This document shows, piece by piece, positions 35,087 through 45,335 of a DNA stretch of 64,000 bases. The stretch is from assembly GCF_001713475.1 (NCBI RefSeq), contig NZ_CP016499.1:620001-684000 (forward strand), given 5' to 3'. The stretch is from Agrobacterium sp. RAC06. Lineage in GTDB: Bacteria > Pseudomonadota > Alphaproteobacteria > Rhizobiales > Rhizobiaceae. Position numbers and translations under genes: made by a program. Positions within the stretch are counted from its first letter, which is position 1. Each line of letters begins with the position of its first letter. The notes beneath the pieces are model-generated. The model made no database searches and had not been told where the DNA came from. It was given only the letters and a program-made list of their open reading frames with translations.

Positions 35087-37888
35087 TTGACTGAGCAAAG
35101 CACTCCCGGCGGCGGCAAGTTCCCGCAAGGCATCGAGCCTATTTCCATCATGGAGGAAATGCAGCGGTCCTATCTCGATTACGCGATGAGCGTGATCGTG
35201 AGCCGCGCACTTCCCGATGTGCGTGACGGGCTCAAGCCCGTGCATCGCCGTATCCTTTACGGCATGAACGAGCTCGGCCTCGACTGGAACAAGAAATACG
35301 TCAAGAGCGCCCGCGTCACCGGTGACGTCATGGGTAAGTATCACCCGCATGGCGACTCCGCGATCTATGACGCGCTCGCCCGTATGGCGCAGCCATGGTC
35401 GCTGCGCATGCCGCTCATCGACGGCCAGGGCAATTTCGGCTCCGTTGACGGCGACCCGCCGGCAGCACAGCGTTACACGGAATGCCGCCTGCAGAAGGTC
35501 TCGCATGCGCTGCTCGACGACCTCGACAAGGAAACGGTCGACTTCCGCGACAACTATGACGGCACCATGTCGGAGCCGGTCGTCGTTCCTGCCAAGTTCC
35601 CGAACCTGCTGGTCAATGGTGCGGGCGGTATCGCGGTTGGCATGGCCACCAATATCCCGCCGCACAACCTGGTGGAGGTTCTCGACGGCTGCACGGCGCT
35701 GATCGACAATCCGGCGATCGAGCTGCCGGAACTGATGCAGATCATTCCGGGTCCCGACTTCCCGACCGGCTCCATGATCCTCGGCCGCTCGGGTATCCGG
35801 TCTGCCTATGAGACGGGTCGCGGTTCCGTGGTCCAGCGCGGCGTCGCCCGCGTTGAGCCCATGCGCGGTGACCGCGAGCAGATCATCATCACCGAGATCC
35901 CCTACCAGGTGAACAAGTCGACGATGATCGAGAAGATGGCCGAACTCGTGCGCGAAAAGCGCATCGAGGGCATCTCCGACCTGCGCGACGAATCCGACCG
36001 CGATGGCTACCGCGTCGTCATCGAGCTGAAGCGCGACGCCAATGCCGATGTCATCCTGAACCAGCTCTACCGTTACACGCCGCTGCAGACCTCCTTCGGC
36101 TGCAACATGGTGGCGCTGAACGGCGGCAAGCCGGAACAGCTGACCCTGCTCGACATGCTGCGCGCCTTCGTCAACTTCCGCGAGGAAGTCGTCAGCCGCC
36201 GCACCAAGTATCTGCTGCGCAAGGCACGTGACCGGGCCCATGTCTTGGTCGGTCTCGCGATTGCCGTTGCCAATATCGACGAAGTCATTGCGCTCATCCG
36301 CAAGGCGCCGGATCCGGCAACCGCCCGCGAACAGCTGATGACGCGCCGCTGGCCGGCCCATGATGTCGAATCGTTGATCCGCCTGATCGACGATCCGCGC
36401 CACCGGATCAACGAGGACCTCACCTACAACCTGTCGGAAGAGCAGGCACGCGCTATTCTCGAACTGCGTCTCGCTCGCCTGACGGCACTCGGACGCGACG
36501 AAATCGATGAAGAGCTGAACAAGATCGGCGCGGAGATTTCGGACTATCTCGACATCCTCTCGTCGCGCGTTCGCATCCAGCAGATCATCAAGGATGAATT
36601 CACCGCGATCCGCGACGAATTCGGCACGCCGCGCCGTACCCAGATCGTCGATGGCGGTCCCGATATGGACGACGAGGATCTGATCGCCCGGGAAGAGATG
36701 GTGGTCACCGTTTCGCATGCCGGCTACATCAAGCGCGTACCGCTGACGACCTACAGAGCCCAGCGCCGTGGCGGCAAGGGTCGCTCCGGCATGGCGATGA
36801 AGGACGAGGATTTCGCTACCCGCCTGTTCGTCGCCAACACTCACACGCCGGTTCTGTTCTTCTCCTCGCGCGGCATCGTCTACAAGGAAAAGGTCTGGCG
36901 TCTGCCGATCGGTACGCCAACCTCGCGCGGCAAGGCGATGATCAACATGTTCCCGCTGGAGCCCGGCGAGCGTATCACCTCGATCATGCCGCTGCCTGAG
37001 GACGAGGCAAGCTGGGGCAATCTCGACGTCATGTTCTCGACGACCCGTGGCACGGTTCGCCGCAACAAGCTGTCCGACTTCATCCAGGTCAACCGCAACG
37101 GCAAGATCGCTATGAAACTCGAGGAAGAGGGCGACCAGATCCTCGGCGTCGAGACCTGCACCGAACATGACGACGTGCTGCTGACAACGGCGCTTGGTCA
37201 GGCAATCCGCTTCCCGGTCGACGAAGTGCGCGTCTTTGCCGGCCGCAACTCGATCGGTGTCCGTGGTCTGACCTTGGCCGATGGCGACCGTCTCATTTCG
37301 ATGACCATTCTTGCGCATGTCGATGCCGAACCGTGGCAGCGTGCGGCCTATCTCAAGCGTTCGGCAGCCGAGCGCCGGGCCATGGGCGTCGACGAAGACG
37401 ATATCGCCCTGGTTGGCGAAGAAGTCGGCGCCGAAGGCGAGTTGTCGGAAGAGCGCTATCAGGAGCTCAAGGCCCGCGAGCAGTTCGTGCTCACGGTCTC
37501 CGAGAAGGGCTATGGCAAGCGCTCTTCGTCCTACGATTTCCGTACCTCCGGACGCGGCGGCAAGGGCATCCGTGCTACCGACACGTCTAAGACGGCGGAA
37601 ATCGGCGAGCTGGTTGCGGCCTTCCCGGTCGAGGAAACAGACCAGCTGATGCTCGTCTCGGATGGCGGCCAGCTGATCCGCGTACCGGTCAACGGTATCC
37701 GCATCGCCAGCCGTGCGACCAAGGGCGTGACGATCTTCTCGACCGCGAAGGATGAGAAGGTTGTTTCGGTCGAGCGCATCACTGAACCGGAAGCGGATGA
37801 CGAAGTCATTGAGGCTTCGGAAGGCGTCGATGGCGAGGGCACTGCTGCTCCGGTCGAAGACGCAGGCGGCGAGGCCCCTACGGAATGA
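35087..37888 (+). CDS. gyrA: DNA gyrase subunit A
   Basis: 933 residues, starting at TTG 35087. The catalytic tyrosine is Tyr130 ([10 protein letters not shown]). The quinolone-resistance region reads [10 protein letters not shown], with Ser91 and Asp95 at the positions of E. coli Ser83 and Asp87, so the sequence is of the sensitive type. The C-terminal beta-pinwheel with its GyrA box (QRRGGKG near residue 562) is present. An insert in the C-terminal domain and an acidic tail are typical of rhizobial GyrA. Two terminators follow. Confidence 0.97.
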   Translation: MTEQSTPGGGKFPQGIEPISIMEEMQRSYLDYAMSVIVSRALPDVRDGLKPVHRRILYGMNELGLDWNKKYVKSARVTGDVMGKYHPHGDSAIYDALARMAQPWSLRMPLIDGQGNFGSVDGDPPAAQRYTECRLQKVSHALLDDLDKETVDFRDNYDGTMSEPVVVPAKFPNLLVNGAGGIAVGMATNIPPHNLVEVLDGCTALIDNPAIELPELMQIIPGPDFPTGSMILGRSGIRSAYETGRGSVVQRGVARVEPMRGDREQIIITEIPYQVNKSTMIEKMAELVREKRIEGISDLRDESDRDGYRVVIELKRDANADVILNQLYRYTPLQTSFGCNMVALNGGKPEQLTLLDMLRAFVNFREEVVSRRTKYLLRKARDRAHVLVGLAIAVANIDEVIALIRKAPDPATAREQLMTRRWPAHDVESLIRLIDDPRHRINEDLTYNLSEEQARAILELRLARLTALGRDEIDEELNKIGAEISDYLDILSSRVRIQQIIKDEFTAIRDEFGTPRRTQIVDGGPDMDDEDLIAREEMVVTVSHAGYIKRVPLTTYRAQRRGGKGRSGMAMKDEDFATRLFVANTHTPVLFFSSRGIVYKEKVWRLPIGTPTSRGKAMINMFPLEPGERITSIMPLPEDEASWGNLDVMFSTTRGTVRRNKLSDFIQVNRNGKIAMKLEEEGDQILGVETCTEHDDVLLTTALGQAIRFPVDEVRVFAGRNSIGVRGLTLADGDRLISMTILAHVDAEPWQRAAYLKRSAAERRAMGVDEDDIALVGEEVGAEGELSEERYQELKAREQFVLTVSEKGYGKRSSSYDFRTSGRGGKGIRATDTSKTAEIGELVAAFPVEETDQLMLVSDGGQLIRVPVNGIRIASRATKGVTIFSTAKDEKVVSVERITEPEADDEVIEASEGVDGEGTAAPVEDAGGEAPTE

Positions 37889-37895
37889 CATCTGG

Positions 37896-37916
37896 CCGGC
37901 CCGCAAGGGCCGGTTT
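37896..37916 (+). terminator. First hairpin terminator after gyrA
   Basis: Seven-base perfect stem ccggccc / gggccgg with GCAA loop, followed by a short T tract. It lies 8 bp beyond the gyrA stop. Confidence 0.65.
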
Positions 37917-37939
37917 CTCCATTCATCAATCGACAAACG

Positions 37940-37975
37940 AAAAGCCCGCCGGATTGTGATCCGAGCGGGCTTTTT
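37940..37975 (+). terminator. Second, strong terminator after gyrA (possibly bidirectional)
   Basis: Stem aaagcccgc / gcgggcttt with T-runs on both sides: A-rich before and five T after. It would end gyrA rightward and the small-protein genes leftward. Confidence 0.8.
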
Positions 37976-38059
37976 GCTGGAGGTCTGCATCAAGTTTGAC
38001 GCGGTCTTGTTTTTGGGCCGGTGTGTGGATCCACCGACTGTGACCGCTTGGGATCGGTC

Positions 38060-38194
38060 TCAGAAAGCCTTGCGGCGCTCCATCATGGCCCGGAAATCGT
38101 CGTTTTCGCGCTTCAAGGCCGTGAGCGCCGAGGCGACCGAGGCGACGAACATGCCGCTGATCAGAGCAGCCAGAACAGACAGGGTGATAAACAT
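38060..38194 (-). CDS. Tiny single-pass membrane protein (44 aa)
   Basis: MFITLSVLAALISGMFVASV then ASALTALKREND and a charged tail. One N-terminal hydrophobic helix followed by a basic/acidic cytosolic end. AAAGGAA precedes the ATG at good spacing. It is the first of three short membrane ORFs on this strand between gyrA and coaD. Function unknown. Confidence 0.65.
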   Translation of the reverse strand: MFITLSVLAALISGMFVASVASALTALKRENDDFRAMMERRKAF

Positions 38195-38253
38195 GTCATT
38201 CCTTTCTTTCTCAGCGTGTCGTTGCGTTTCTAGCGGCGAAAACTCGTATCCGA

Positions 38254-38406
38254 TTAGTGGCCGAAGCTATGGTAACGGGCCGTCATCGGGGGGCCGTAGA
38301 ATGCAGCGTCACTGCTATCCTTGATGTAAAAGGTTGCAGAGGTGGCAACCATGGCAGTCATCATCATCATCCATACGAGGTTGATCAGGGTAACTTTGTC
38401 ATGCAT
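38254..38406 (-). CDS. Tiny membrane protein (50 aa)
   Basis: MHDKVTLINLVWMMMMTAMV continuing into ATSATFYIKDSSD and a Tyr/His-rich end (MTARYHSFGH). One predicted membrane helix with a striking run of four Met. An AAAGGA-like Shine-Dalgarno lies before the ATG. Same strand as the two flanking tiny ORFs. Function unknown. Confidence 0.6.
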   Translation of the reverse strand: MHDKVTLINLVWMMMMTAMVATSATFYIKDSSDAAFYGPPMTARYHSFGH

Positions 38407-38527
38407 TGCTTTAGTCCTTTGAATGCTGGCATTCGCTGCCGTAAAATGCTTGCGTGCGGAAATAGTTCCCGCACAGTGTAGGAAGACGTTTAGCGGGATG
38501 CGCCTGAAGTCCTCTTGAACGTGTCGT

Positions 38528-38647
38528 TCATCTCCCGTTCATCTTCGCAGTCCAATGCGACAGCTCCATCCAGTCCCGCGCGACCATCAGCCCAAGCTCG
38601 ATGAGCAGAGACGCGGCGATGGCGGAAGCGATCAGAAGAGCGAGCAT
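38528..38647 (-). CDS. Tiny membrane protein (39 aa)
   Basis: MLALLIASAIAASLLIELGL then MVARDWMELSHWTAKMNGR. One membrane helix and a short Trp-containing tail. The ATG at 38647 with AAGGA upstream is preferred to the in-frame start at 38713, whose extension is hydrophilic. Third of the tiny-protein series. Function unknown. Confidence 0.6.
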   Translation of the reverse strand: MLALLIASAIAASLLIELGLMVARDWMELSHWTAKMNGR

Positions 38648-38857
38648 TGGAACGTCCTTGAACTGTCTCGGTTTGGTTGATGATTCGAACTTAGTTCTCT
38701 CGGCCTGAAGCACGCTTGAATGGCGCGTTCATCTGCGGTTCAGCGGTCTGACCCGGAGCGCCATTTGGGAAATACGTGAAAAAGACGCGCGCTCAGAGTG
38801 CTTGCGATCAGCCGCCTTCCGTGACAAAAGGCGAGCGAAACCAACCGACGGGTTCTC

Positions 38858-39352
38858 ATGGCGACCGCATTTTATCCTGGCTCTTTCGATCCGATGACCA
38901 ACGGCCACCTGGACGTAATCGTTCAGGCGCTGAACATCAGCGATCGCCTGGTGGTCGCAATCGGAACGCATCCGGGAAAGACGCCGCTGTTTACCTACGA
39001 AGAGCGTGCCGATCTGATCCGTGCGTCGCTTGTTGCAGTTCTGCCGGACAGGGCAGGGGACCTTGAGGTCGTGTCCTTCGCCGACCTCGCCGTCGATGCC
39101 GCCCGCAGGCATGGCGCCCGGATCATGGTGCGCGGTCTGCGCGACGGAACCGATTTTGACTACGAGATGCAGCTTGCCGGCATGAATGCCACCCTGGCGC
39201 CGGATCTGCAGACCGTCTTTCTGCCGGCGGCAACCGCCTCGCGGCCCATAACCGCCACATTGGTCCGCCAGATCGCCGCCATGGGTGGCGATGTCGGCTC
39301 CTTCGTGCCGGCCCCGGTGCTGGCTGCCCTCAATTCCAGATACGGCCGCTGA
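38858..39352 (+). CDS. coaD: Pantetheine-phosphate adenylyltransferase
   Basis: Converts 4'-phosphopantetheine and ATP to dephospho-CoA, the penultimate step of coenzyme A synthesis. 164 residues, standard length. The nucleotidyltransferase signature [12 protein letters not shown] contains the TNGH (TxGH) motif, and the [13 protein letters not shown] block is also typical. First gene of a plus-strand run with two cyclophilins, queA and tgt. Confidence 0.97.
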   Translation: MATAFYPGSFDPMTNGHLDVIVQALNISDRLVVAIGTHPGKTPLFTYEERADLIRASLVAVLPDRAGDLEVVSFADLAVDAARRHGARIMVRGLRDGTDFDYEMQLAGMNATLAPDLQTVFLPAATASRPITATLVRQIAAMGGDVGSFVPAPVLAALNSRYGR

Positions 39353-39379
39353 GCCGCAATTTTCAGAACGGGAGTGATC

Positions 39380-39949
39380 ATGAAGCTCGTCCAACTCGCA
39401 ACCGCATTCCTTCTGGCTGTAGTCGGTTTCGGCTCCGCCCAGGCCCAGTCCAACGAAGACTTCCTGACCATCCAGCTGAAGGAGGGTCCGGTCGTGATCC
39501 AGCTGATGCCGGACGTGGCACCGAAGCACGTTGCGCAGATCAAGGATCTCGCCGCCAAGGGCGAATATGACAATGTCGCCTTCCACCGCGTGATCGAAGG
39601 CTTCATGGCCCAGACAGGCGACGTGCAGTTCGGAGACATGGAAAACGGCTTCGAGCCGGGTCGTGCCGGTACCGGCGGCTCCAGCCTGCCCGACATCGAG
39701 GCTGAATTCTCGAGTGTGCCCTTCGAGCGCGGCACCGTCGGCATGGCGCGCAGCCAGGACCCGAACTCTGCCAATTCGCAGTTCTTCATCATGTTCGCCG
39801 AAGGCGGCTTCCTGAACGGCCAGTACACGGTCGTCGGCAAGGTCGTGTCCGGCATGGAATATGTCGACAAGATCAAGCGCGGCGAAGGCGGCAACGGCGA
39901 AGTCACCGACCCAGACCGCATGGTCAAGGTCACCGTCGGTCGCAACTGA
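39380..39949 (+). CDS. ppiA: Exported cyclophilin-type peptidyl-prolyl isomerase
   Basis: 189 residues with a clear Sec signal (MKLVQLATAFLLAVVGFGSAQAQ), so it folds proteins in the periplasm. The cyclophilin core is intact: FHRVIEGFMAQTGD with the catalytic Arg, then GTVGMARSQDPNSANSQFFI. The ATG at 39380 with GGAG at ideal spacing is preferred over an upstream GTG. A cytosolic paralogue follows after 40 bp. Confidence 0.93.
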   Translation: MKLVQLATAFLLAVVGFGSAQAQSNEDFLTIQLKEGPVVIQLMPDVAPKHVAQIKDLAAKGEYDNVAFHRVIEGFMAQTGDVQFGDMENGFEPGRAGTGGSSLPDIEAEFSSVPFERGTVGMARSQDPNSANSQFFIMFAEGGFLNGQYTVVGKVVSGMEYVDKIKRGEGGNGEVTDPDRMVKVTVGRN

Positions 39950-39989
39950 TATCAAAAGGGCGCTACGCCCCAATCCAAGGAGAAACACC

Positions 39990-40499
39990 ATGGCCGAGAT
40001 CAAGGATCCGGAAAACACCATCCTGATGGAAACCACCAAGGGCAAGGTCGTCATCGCGCTCTTCCCGGATCTGGCCCCCGGCCATGTCGCCCGCATCAAG
40101 GAACTGTCGCGCGAAGGCGCCTATGACGGCGTTGTCTTCCACCGCGTCATCCCCGACTTCATGGCCCAGACCGGCGACGTGAAGTTCGGCAAGAAGGGCG
40201 GATCCGACTTCAACCCCGGCCGTGCCGGCATGGGCGGCTCCGACAAGCCGGACCTGAAGGCTGAATTCTCGGCCACTCCGCATGTCCGCGGCACCTGCTC
40301 CATGGCGCGCTCGCAGAGCCCGAACTCGGCCAACTCGCAGTTCTTCGTCTGCTTCACCGACGCACCGTGGCTGAACAAGCAGTACTCCGTCTGGGGCCAG
40401 GTCATCGAAGGCATGGACATCATCGACCAGATCAAGAAGGGCGAGCCTGTCAGCGATCCCGATTCGATCGTCTCGATGAAGGTTGCCGCCGACGCCTGA
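39990..40499 (+). CDS. ppiB: Cytosolic cyclophilin-type peptidyl-prolyl isomerase
   Basis: 169 residues, no signal peptide. Start at 39990 is set by AAGGAG seven bases upstream and by similarity beginning MAEIKDPENT; the frame stays open further up only as an overlap with ppiA. The core has FHRVIPDFMAQTGD and the GTCSMARSQSPNSANSQFFV block. Very like its exported neighbour, so the pair probably arose by duplication. Confidence 0.94.
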   Translation: MAEIKDPENTILMETTKGKVVIALFPDLAPGHVARIKELSREGAYDGVVFHRVIPDFMAQTGDVKFGKKGGSDFNPGRAGMGGSDKPDLKAEFSATPHVRGTCSMARSQSPNSANSQFFVCFTDAPWLNKQYSVWGQVIEGMDIIDQIKKGEPVSDPDSIVSMKVAADA

Positions 40500-40520
40500 T
40501 CGGCTTAAAGCCACACGAAG

Positions 40521-40553
40521 CCCGCCTCGGTGCCTGGCACCCGGGCGGGTTTT
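40521..40553 (+). terminator. Terminator between ppiB and queA
   Basis: Long GC stem (cccgcc...ggtgcc pairing with ggcacc...gggcggg) followed by four T. It separates the cyclophilin genes from queA-tgt. Confidence 0.8.
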
Positions 40554-40591
40554 CGCGTTTAGATCTTCCACCCACATTCTGACAGACAGCG

Positions 40592-41686
40592 ATGCGTGTA
40601 GACCTCTTCGACTTCGATCTTCCGGACGACAATATTGCGCTCAGGCCCGCAAGCCCGCGCGACCATGCCCGCTTCCTGGTGGTACGGCCGAATGCCACGC
40701 AGGTGCTCGAAGACCACCATGTTTACGACCTGCCGTCGTTCCTGAGACCTGGCGATGCGCTTGTGTTCAACGACACAAAGGTTATCCCGGCCCAACTCGA
40801 AGGCATCCGCCATCGTGACGGCGCGGAAGAGATCGCGGTCTCCTGCACGCTGCATATGCGGGTTGGTGCCTCCAGATGGAAGGCCTTTGCCAAGCCCGGC
40901 AAGCGCATCAAGCAGGGTGATCGCATCGATTTTGGTCTAGGGCAGGGCGAGGGCGCCGCCTGCCTCACGGGTTCCCTCGTCGCGACCGTCGCCGAAAAGG
41001 GCGAGGCGGGCGAAATCGACCTCGCCTTCGATCTCTCGGGCCCCGACCTCGATCAGGCGATCGCTACCGTCGGCCACATTCCGCTTCCGCCCTATATCGC
41101 AGCCAAGCGGCCGGAAGATGAAATGGATCGCGCCGACTACCAGACCATTTATGCCCGCGAGGAGGGTGCGGTTGCGGCCCCGACCGCCGGCCTGCATTTC
41201 ACACCCGACCTCTTCGCGAAACTCGACGCATCAGGCATCGAGCGCCATTTCGTCACCCTGCATGTCGGCGCCGGCACCTTCCTGCCGGTCAAGGCGGACG
41301 ATACCGCCGAGCACAAGATGCACGAGGAGATCGGCTATATCTCGCCCGCGACGGCCGCCGCCCTCAATGCCGTGCGTGCCCGTGGCAACCGCATCATCGC
41401 CGTCGGCACCACCTCCCTGCGCCTGCTCGAAAGTGCCGCCGAGGACAATGGCCACATCCCCGCCTGGTCGGGTTCGACAGGCATCTTCATAACGCCCGGC
41501 TACCGCTTCAAGGCGGTGGACATGCTGATGACCAATTTCCACCTGCCCAAATCCACGCTCTTCATGCTGGTCTCCGCCTTTGCCGGCCTCGACACGATGC
41601 GGGACGCTTATGCCCACGCCATCGAGACCGGGTACCGCTTCTATTCCTACGGCGATTCCAGCCTGCTCTTCCGGAAAGACGACTGA
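40592..41686 (+). CDS. queA: S-adenosylmethionine:tRNA ribosyltransferase-isomerase
   Basis: Transfers and isomerises the ribosyl group of SAM onto preQ1-modified tRNA to give epoxyqueuosine. 364 residues. Family blocks visible: N-terminal [17 protein letters not shown], the [13 protein letters not shown] region and the [20 protein letters not shown] block. It is followed after 3 bp by tgt, which makes its substrate, so the two are co-transcribed. Confidence 0.97.
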   Translation: MRVDLFDFDLPDDNIALRPASPRDHARFLVVRPNATQVLEDHHVYDLPSFLRPGDALVFNDTKVIPAQLEGIRHRDGAEEIAVSCTLHMRVGASRWKAFAKPGKRIKQGDRIDFGLGQGEGAACLTGSLVATVAEKGEAGEIDLAFDLSGPDLDQAIATVGHIPLPPYIAAKRPEDEMDRADYQTIYAREEGAVAAPTAGLHFTPDLFAKLDASGIERHFVTLHVGAGTFLPVKADDTAEHKMHEEIGYISPATAAALNAVRARGNRIIAVGTTSLRLLESAAEDNGHIPAWSGSTGIFITPGYRFKAVDMLMTNFHLPKSTLFMLVSAFAGLDTMRDAYAHAIETGYRFYSYGDSSLLFRKDD

Positions 41687-41689
41687 CCG

Positions 41690-42820
41690 ATGTCCGAGAA
41701 TTTCACGTTCAATCTGAAGGCCACCAGCGGCAAAGCCCGTCTCGGCGAGATCACCATGCCACGCGGCACGGTCCGCACACCGGCCTTCATGCCCGTCGGC
41801 ACCGTCGGCACGGTCAAGGCCATGTATCTCGACCAGGTGAAGGAAGGCGGCGCCGATATCATTCTCGGCAATACCTACCACCTGATGCTGCGCCCCGGCC
41901 CCGAACGCGTCGCGCGCCTTGGTGGCCTGCATGAGCTGATCCGCTGGCCCGGCCCGATCCTGACCGACTCAGGCGGCTTCCAGGTCATGTCGCTGTCAGG
42001 CCTGCGCAAGCTCGATGAGCAGGGCGTGACCTTCAAGAGCCATGTCGACGGTAGCTTGCACCATATGTCGCCGGAACGCTCGATCGAGATCCAGGGCCTG
42101 CTCGACAGTGACATCCAGATGCAGCTCGACGAATGCGTGGCGCTGCCCAACGAACCGCGCGAGATCGAGCGCGCCATGGAACTGTCGCTACGCTGGGCCG
42201 AACGTTGCCGCGTCGCCTTTGGCAATCAGCCCGGCAAGGCCATGTTCGGCATCGTTCAGGGTGGCGACCAGCCGGCGCTTCGCATCCGCTCGGCAGAGGG
42301 CCTGAAGCAACTCGACCTCAAGGGTTACTCGATCGGCGGTCTCGCCGTCGGCGAACCCCAGGCCGTCATGCTCGACATGCTGCGCATCACGCTGCCAGTG
42401 CTGCCCACCGAAAAGCCGCGCTACCTTATGGGCGTTGGCACGCCGGACGATATGCTGAAATCGGTCGCTGAAGGCATCGACATGTTTGACTGCGTCATGC
42501 CGACCCGCTCTGGTCGCCATGGCCTCGCCTTCACTCGTCGCGGCAAGGTCAACATCCGCAATGCCCGACATGCCGAAGACATGCGCCCGCTGGACGAGCA
42601 GTCGTCCTGCCCGGCGACCCGCGACTACTCGCGCGCCTATCTGCATCACCTCGTGCGTTCCAATGAAGCGCTCGGCGGCATGCTCTTGTCCTGGAACAAC
42701 CTCAGCTACTATCAGGAACTGATGCAAGGCATCCGCCAGGCGATCGCGGAAGACCGGTTCGAGGATTTCAAGGCCGAAACGATCGAGATGTGGGCACGCG
42801 GCGACATCGACCCGGTCTGA
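41690..42820 (+). CDS. tgt: tRNA-guanine transglycosylase (zinc site altered)
   Basis: Exchanges guanine-34 for preQ1 in tRNAs for Tyr, His, Asn and Asp. 376 residues. Catalytic features are present: [10 protein letters not shown] with the general Asp, and the [10 protein letters not shown] block with the nucleophile. The zinc site is not normal: where E. coli has Cys302, Cys304, Cys307 and His333, this protein has Ser305, Cys307, Thr310 and Asn336, a constant offset of three, so only one ligand is kept. Co-transcribed with queA. Confidence 0.96.
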   Translation: MSENFTFNLKATSGKARLGEITMPRGTVRTPAFMPVGTVGTVKAMYLDQVKEGGADIILGNTYHLMLRPGPERVARLGGLHELIRWPGPILTDSGGFQVMSLSGLRKLDEQGVTFKSHVDGSLHHMSPERSIEIQGLLDSDIQMQLDECVALPNEPREIERAMELSLRWAERCRVAFGNQPGKAMFGIVQGGDQPALRIRSAEGLKQLDLKGYSIGGLAVGEPQAVMLDMLRITLPVLPTEKPRYLMGVGTPDDMLKSVAEGIDMFDCVMPTRSGRHGLAFTRRGKVNIRNARHAEDMRPLDEQSSCPATRDYSRAYLHHLVRSNEALGGMLLSWNNLSYYQELMQGIRQAIAEDRFEDFKAETIEMWARGDIDPV

Positions 42821-42834
42821 TAAAGGTCAGGGCA

Positions 42835-42851
42835 GGGCGGTCATGCCGCCC
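42835..42851 (+). terminator. Hairpin after tgt
   Basis: gggcgg / ccgccc stem with a five-base loop just past the tgt stop, followed by a weak T-rich stretch. It may also serve the convergent DUF4864 gene. Confidence 0.4.
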
Positions 42852-42865
42852 ACCCATCTTTCAGA

Positions 42866-43312
42866 TCAGATGCCCTGACTGTTCGTTTCGCGCTTGATGC
42901 GGACACCGTTGATGGCGAACTGCCCATCGCGCTGGCGCTTCAGCTCGTAATAGACGGCCCAGTCCTTGCCGTCAGGCGCCGAGATCAGCACTTCCTGATA
43001 GGCGACTGTACCGTCGGGTGAGACCTGGTTGCGGCCGAAGGCGTAGTTGCCCGGTCTGTAGACGGGGCCATAGCTTTTCTTCACCATATCGAAGAAGCGC
43101 TCGGCATTGGGGAACACCGACTTGATCTCCGGCGAGGCAAAGGAATAGGCGGTCGTCGCATCGTCATTGAGGAAGGCTGCGATCTGCTGCTCGATCACGT
43201 CCTTGGCGAGACCCGCGGCCTCGGTCTTAGCATCCTGCTGGGCAATGGCCGGGGCAGCGAGCAGGCCGGCCATGAGAAATAGGGCAACTCCAATCCGCAT
43301 GCGCATCATCAT
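42866..43312 (-). CDS. DUF4864 family exported protein
   Basis: 148 residues with a signal peptide (MRIGVALFLMAGLLAAPAIAQ). The rest (VIEQQIAAFLNDDATTAYSF, then SPEIKSVFP) matches the DUF4864 family, small periplasmic proteins of an NTF2-like fold and no settled role. Convergent with tgt. The first two Met codons are equally possible starts. Confidence 0.85.
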   Translation of the reverse strand: MMMRMRIGVALFLMAGLLAAPAIAQQDAKTEAAGLAKDVIEQQIAAFLNDDATTAYSFASPEIKSVFPNAERFFDMVKKSYGPVYRPGNYAFGRNQVSPDGTVAYQEVLISAPDGKDWAVYYELKRQRDGQFAINGVRIKRETNSQGI

Positions 43313-43412
43313 CCCCTTGTTTCAGGAAGTCCGAAATAAAAGGATAGGCCGATTCGTGACAATGGGAAGTCCGTTCAAGCGGATGTGAGCGGGGCATGCT
43401 CACATCCGCCGC

Positions 43413-44687
43413 TCAGCGGTACCAAAGTGTGGGCAGCCAGAGTGTCAGATCGGAAAACACCGTAATCAGCATCAAGACGGCGAAGAGAGGGATGAGAAAG
43501 GGTGCGGTCGCTTTCACCGTTTTCTCGATCGACAGGTTGGACACCCTGGCCAACACGAACAGAACCATGCCGATTGGCGGCGTGATCAGGCCAATCATCA
43601 GGTTGAGCACCATCACCACACCGAACTGAACCGGGTCGATCCCGACATGCAGGACGGCCGGCATCAGGATCGGCACAAGGATCGAAATCGCTGCGATCGT
43701 CTCCATGAAGCAGCCGACGATCAGAATGATCACATTGATGATCAAAAGCAGCATGATCGGGTCATCGGTGATCGTCAAAAGCAGTGCCGTGAACTGCGCC
43801 GTGACCTGGGTTACCGTCAACACCCAGCCGAACAGCGAGGCAGCCGCGACGATGACCAGGACAGACGCCGTCGTTTCGATCGTCTGGATCGAAATCTGGT
43901 AGAAGCGTTTCACCGACAGTGTCCGATAGACGACAAAGCCGAGGATCAGCGCCCAGGCACAGGCCGCAATCGCAGCCTCCGTCGGCGTGAAGGCCCCTGT
44001 GGCGATCCCGCCGATGATGATTGCCGGTGTGAGCAGCGCGGGTACGGCGTTAATGAAACTCGTTGCCAGCACGCGCAAACGAAAGGCCTGATCTGCGCCG
44101 ATCTTGTGCCGCCACGAATACCAGGTGATGTAAAGCATCAGGGAGCCGGCCATCAGCAGGCCCGGAATGAAGCCTGCGGCGAACAGCTGTCCGATCGAGA
44201 CATTCGCCATCACCCCGAAGATCACCATCGGCAGGGACGGGGGGATGATCGGTCCAATCGTCGACGATGCGGCAGTCACACCGACGGCGAGGTGATCATT
44301 GTATCCGCGGTCCCGCATGGCCTTCACTTCGATCGTACCAAGCCCGCCCGCATCCGCGACGGCCGCCCCGGACATGCCGGCAAAGATCACCGATGCAATC
44401 ACGTTGACATGGCCAAGTCCGCCCTTCAGCCAGCCGACGGCCGCCGTGGCAAAGTCGAAGATCCGGTTGGTGATCCCGGCGGAGTTCATCAAATTTCCCG
44501 CCAGGATGAAGAAGGGCACGGCAATCAGCGGAAAGCTGTCAACGCCCCCCACCATCCGGTGCAGTACGACGAAGTCCGGAAGATTGCCGATGAAATGCGT
44601 ATAGGCCAAGGAGGCTCCGCCGAGTGCGACAAAGACCGGGACGCTGATCAGGAGCAGGACGAAGAAGACGACAAGAAGAAGGACCAT
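43413..44687 (-). CDS. TRAP transporter large permease (DctM-like)
   Basis: 424 residues with about twelve membrane helices, the size and pattern of the 12-TM subunit that carries solute with Na+ or H+. The segments GMSGAAVADAGGLGTIE and GPIIPPSLPMVIFG are hallmark DctM motifs. It is followed by no gene on its strand and preceded by the small permease at 10 bp, so the three TRAP genes form one operon. Confidence 0.95.
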   Translation of the reverse strand: MVLLLVVFFVLLLISVPVFVALGGASLAYTHFIGNLPDFVVLHRMVGGVDSFPLIAVPFFILAGNLMNSAGITNRIFDFATAAVGWLKGGLGHVNVIASVIFAGMSGAAVADAGGLGTIEVKAMRDRGYNDHLAVGVTAASSTIGPIIPPSLPMVIFGVMANVSIGQLFAAGFIPGLLMAGSLMLYITWYSWRHKIGADQAFRLRVLATSFINAVPALLTPAIIIGGIATGAFTPTEAAIAACAWALILGFVVYRTLSVKRFYQISIQTIETTASVLVIVAAASLFGWVLTVTQVTAQFTALLLTITDDPIMLLLIINVIILIVGCFMETIAAISILVPILMPAVLHVGIDPVQFGVVMVLNLMIGLITPPIGMVLFVLARVSNLSIEKTVKATAPFLIPLFAVLMLITVFSDLTLWLPTLWYR

Positions 44688-44696
44688 AGCCAGACC

Positions 44697-45254
44697 TCAA
44701 TCGAACATCTGCGAGGGATCCGACACAGGATCCCAGCGACGCTTGGCATTGGAGATGAAGGCCTGAACAGCCCTCCAGAGGATCAGCAGGCAGCCGACGA
44801 GCACGCCGCCATAGACCACGCTCATCGACACATCGATCACGGTCATCCGCTGGATCATCATGCGCTGGGTCAGGTTCCAGGCGAACCAGACGAGCAGAAT
44901 CACGAAGCCGAGCGTGATGACATCCGCGATGCAACGCATGATCCTTGCCTGCGGACGGGGAAGCATGTCGACGATCACCTCGACGGCGATATTGGTTCGT
45001 CGCCTGAAGACGATGGCGGCGCCAAAGAAGGTCACCCAGATCAGCAGATAGCGCCCGATTTCTTCCGTCCAGGCAACGGAATCATTCAGGACGTAGCGGC
45101 TGAAGAATTGCAGAAAGGTGACGCCGCCGAGCAGCCAGAACAGGCAGAAAGCGAGGACATCATCAACGCGGAAAACGATGGGTGGATCGGCCTCGTCTTC
45201 CAGATGCAGCATGGTGGCTGCGCTCACAGGCTCGTCAATCGGCTCGTGTGTCAT
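44697..45254 (-). CDS. TRAP transporter small permease (DctQ-like)
   Basis: 185 residues with four membrane helices. FSRYVLNDSVAWTEEIGRYLLIW is the DctQ signature with the conserved Trp-Thr-Glu-Glu. ATG at 45254 chosen over the in-frame 45308, whose extra residues are Ala/Arg-rich. Forms the membrane complex with the large permease next to it. Confidence 0.93.
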   Translation of the reverse strand: MTHEPIDEPVSAATMLHLEDEADPPIVFRVDDVLAFCLFWLLGGVTFLQFFSRYVLNDSVAWTEEIGRYLLIWVTFFGAAIVFRRRTNIAVEVIVDMLPRPQARIMRCIADVITLGFVILLVWFAWNLTQRMMIQRMTVIDVSMSVVYGGVLVGCLLILWRAVQAFISNAKRRWDPVSDPSQMFD

Positions 45255-45335
45255 GCGCCTTGCTCCGCGCTGGCTGGCCACTGAAGCGGCTGCGGCGCCG
45301 GGCGCCACAGCCAGAGATCTTGAACGCGCGAAGTG

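Noticed and set aside
35003..37993. A 996-residue open frame antisense to gyrA
   Set aside because: It mirrors the gyrA codons in high-GC DNA; composition is Asp/Arg/Val-rich shadow sequence with no motif, while gyrA is unmistakable.
43647..45284. A 545-residue plus-strand frame across the TRAP permeases
   Set aside because: Extremely rich in Asp, Arg, His and Gln, the reverse image of membrane-helix codons.
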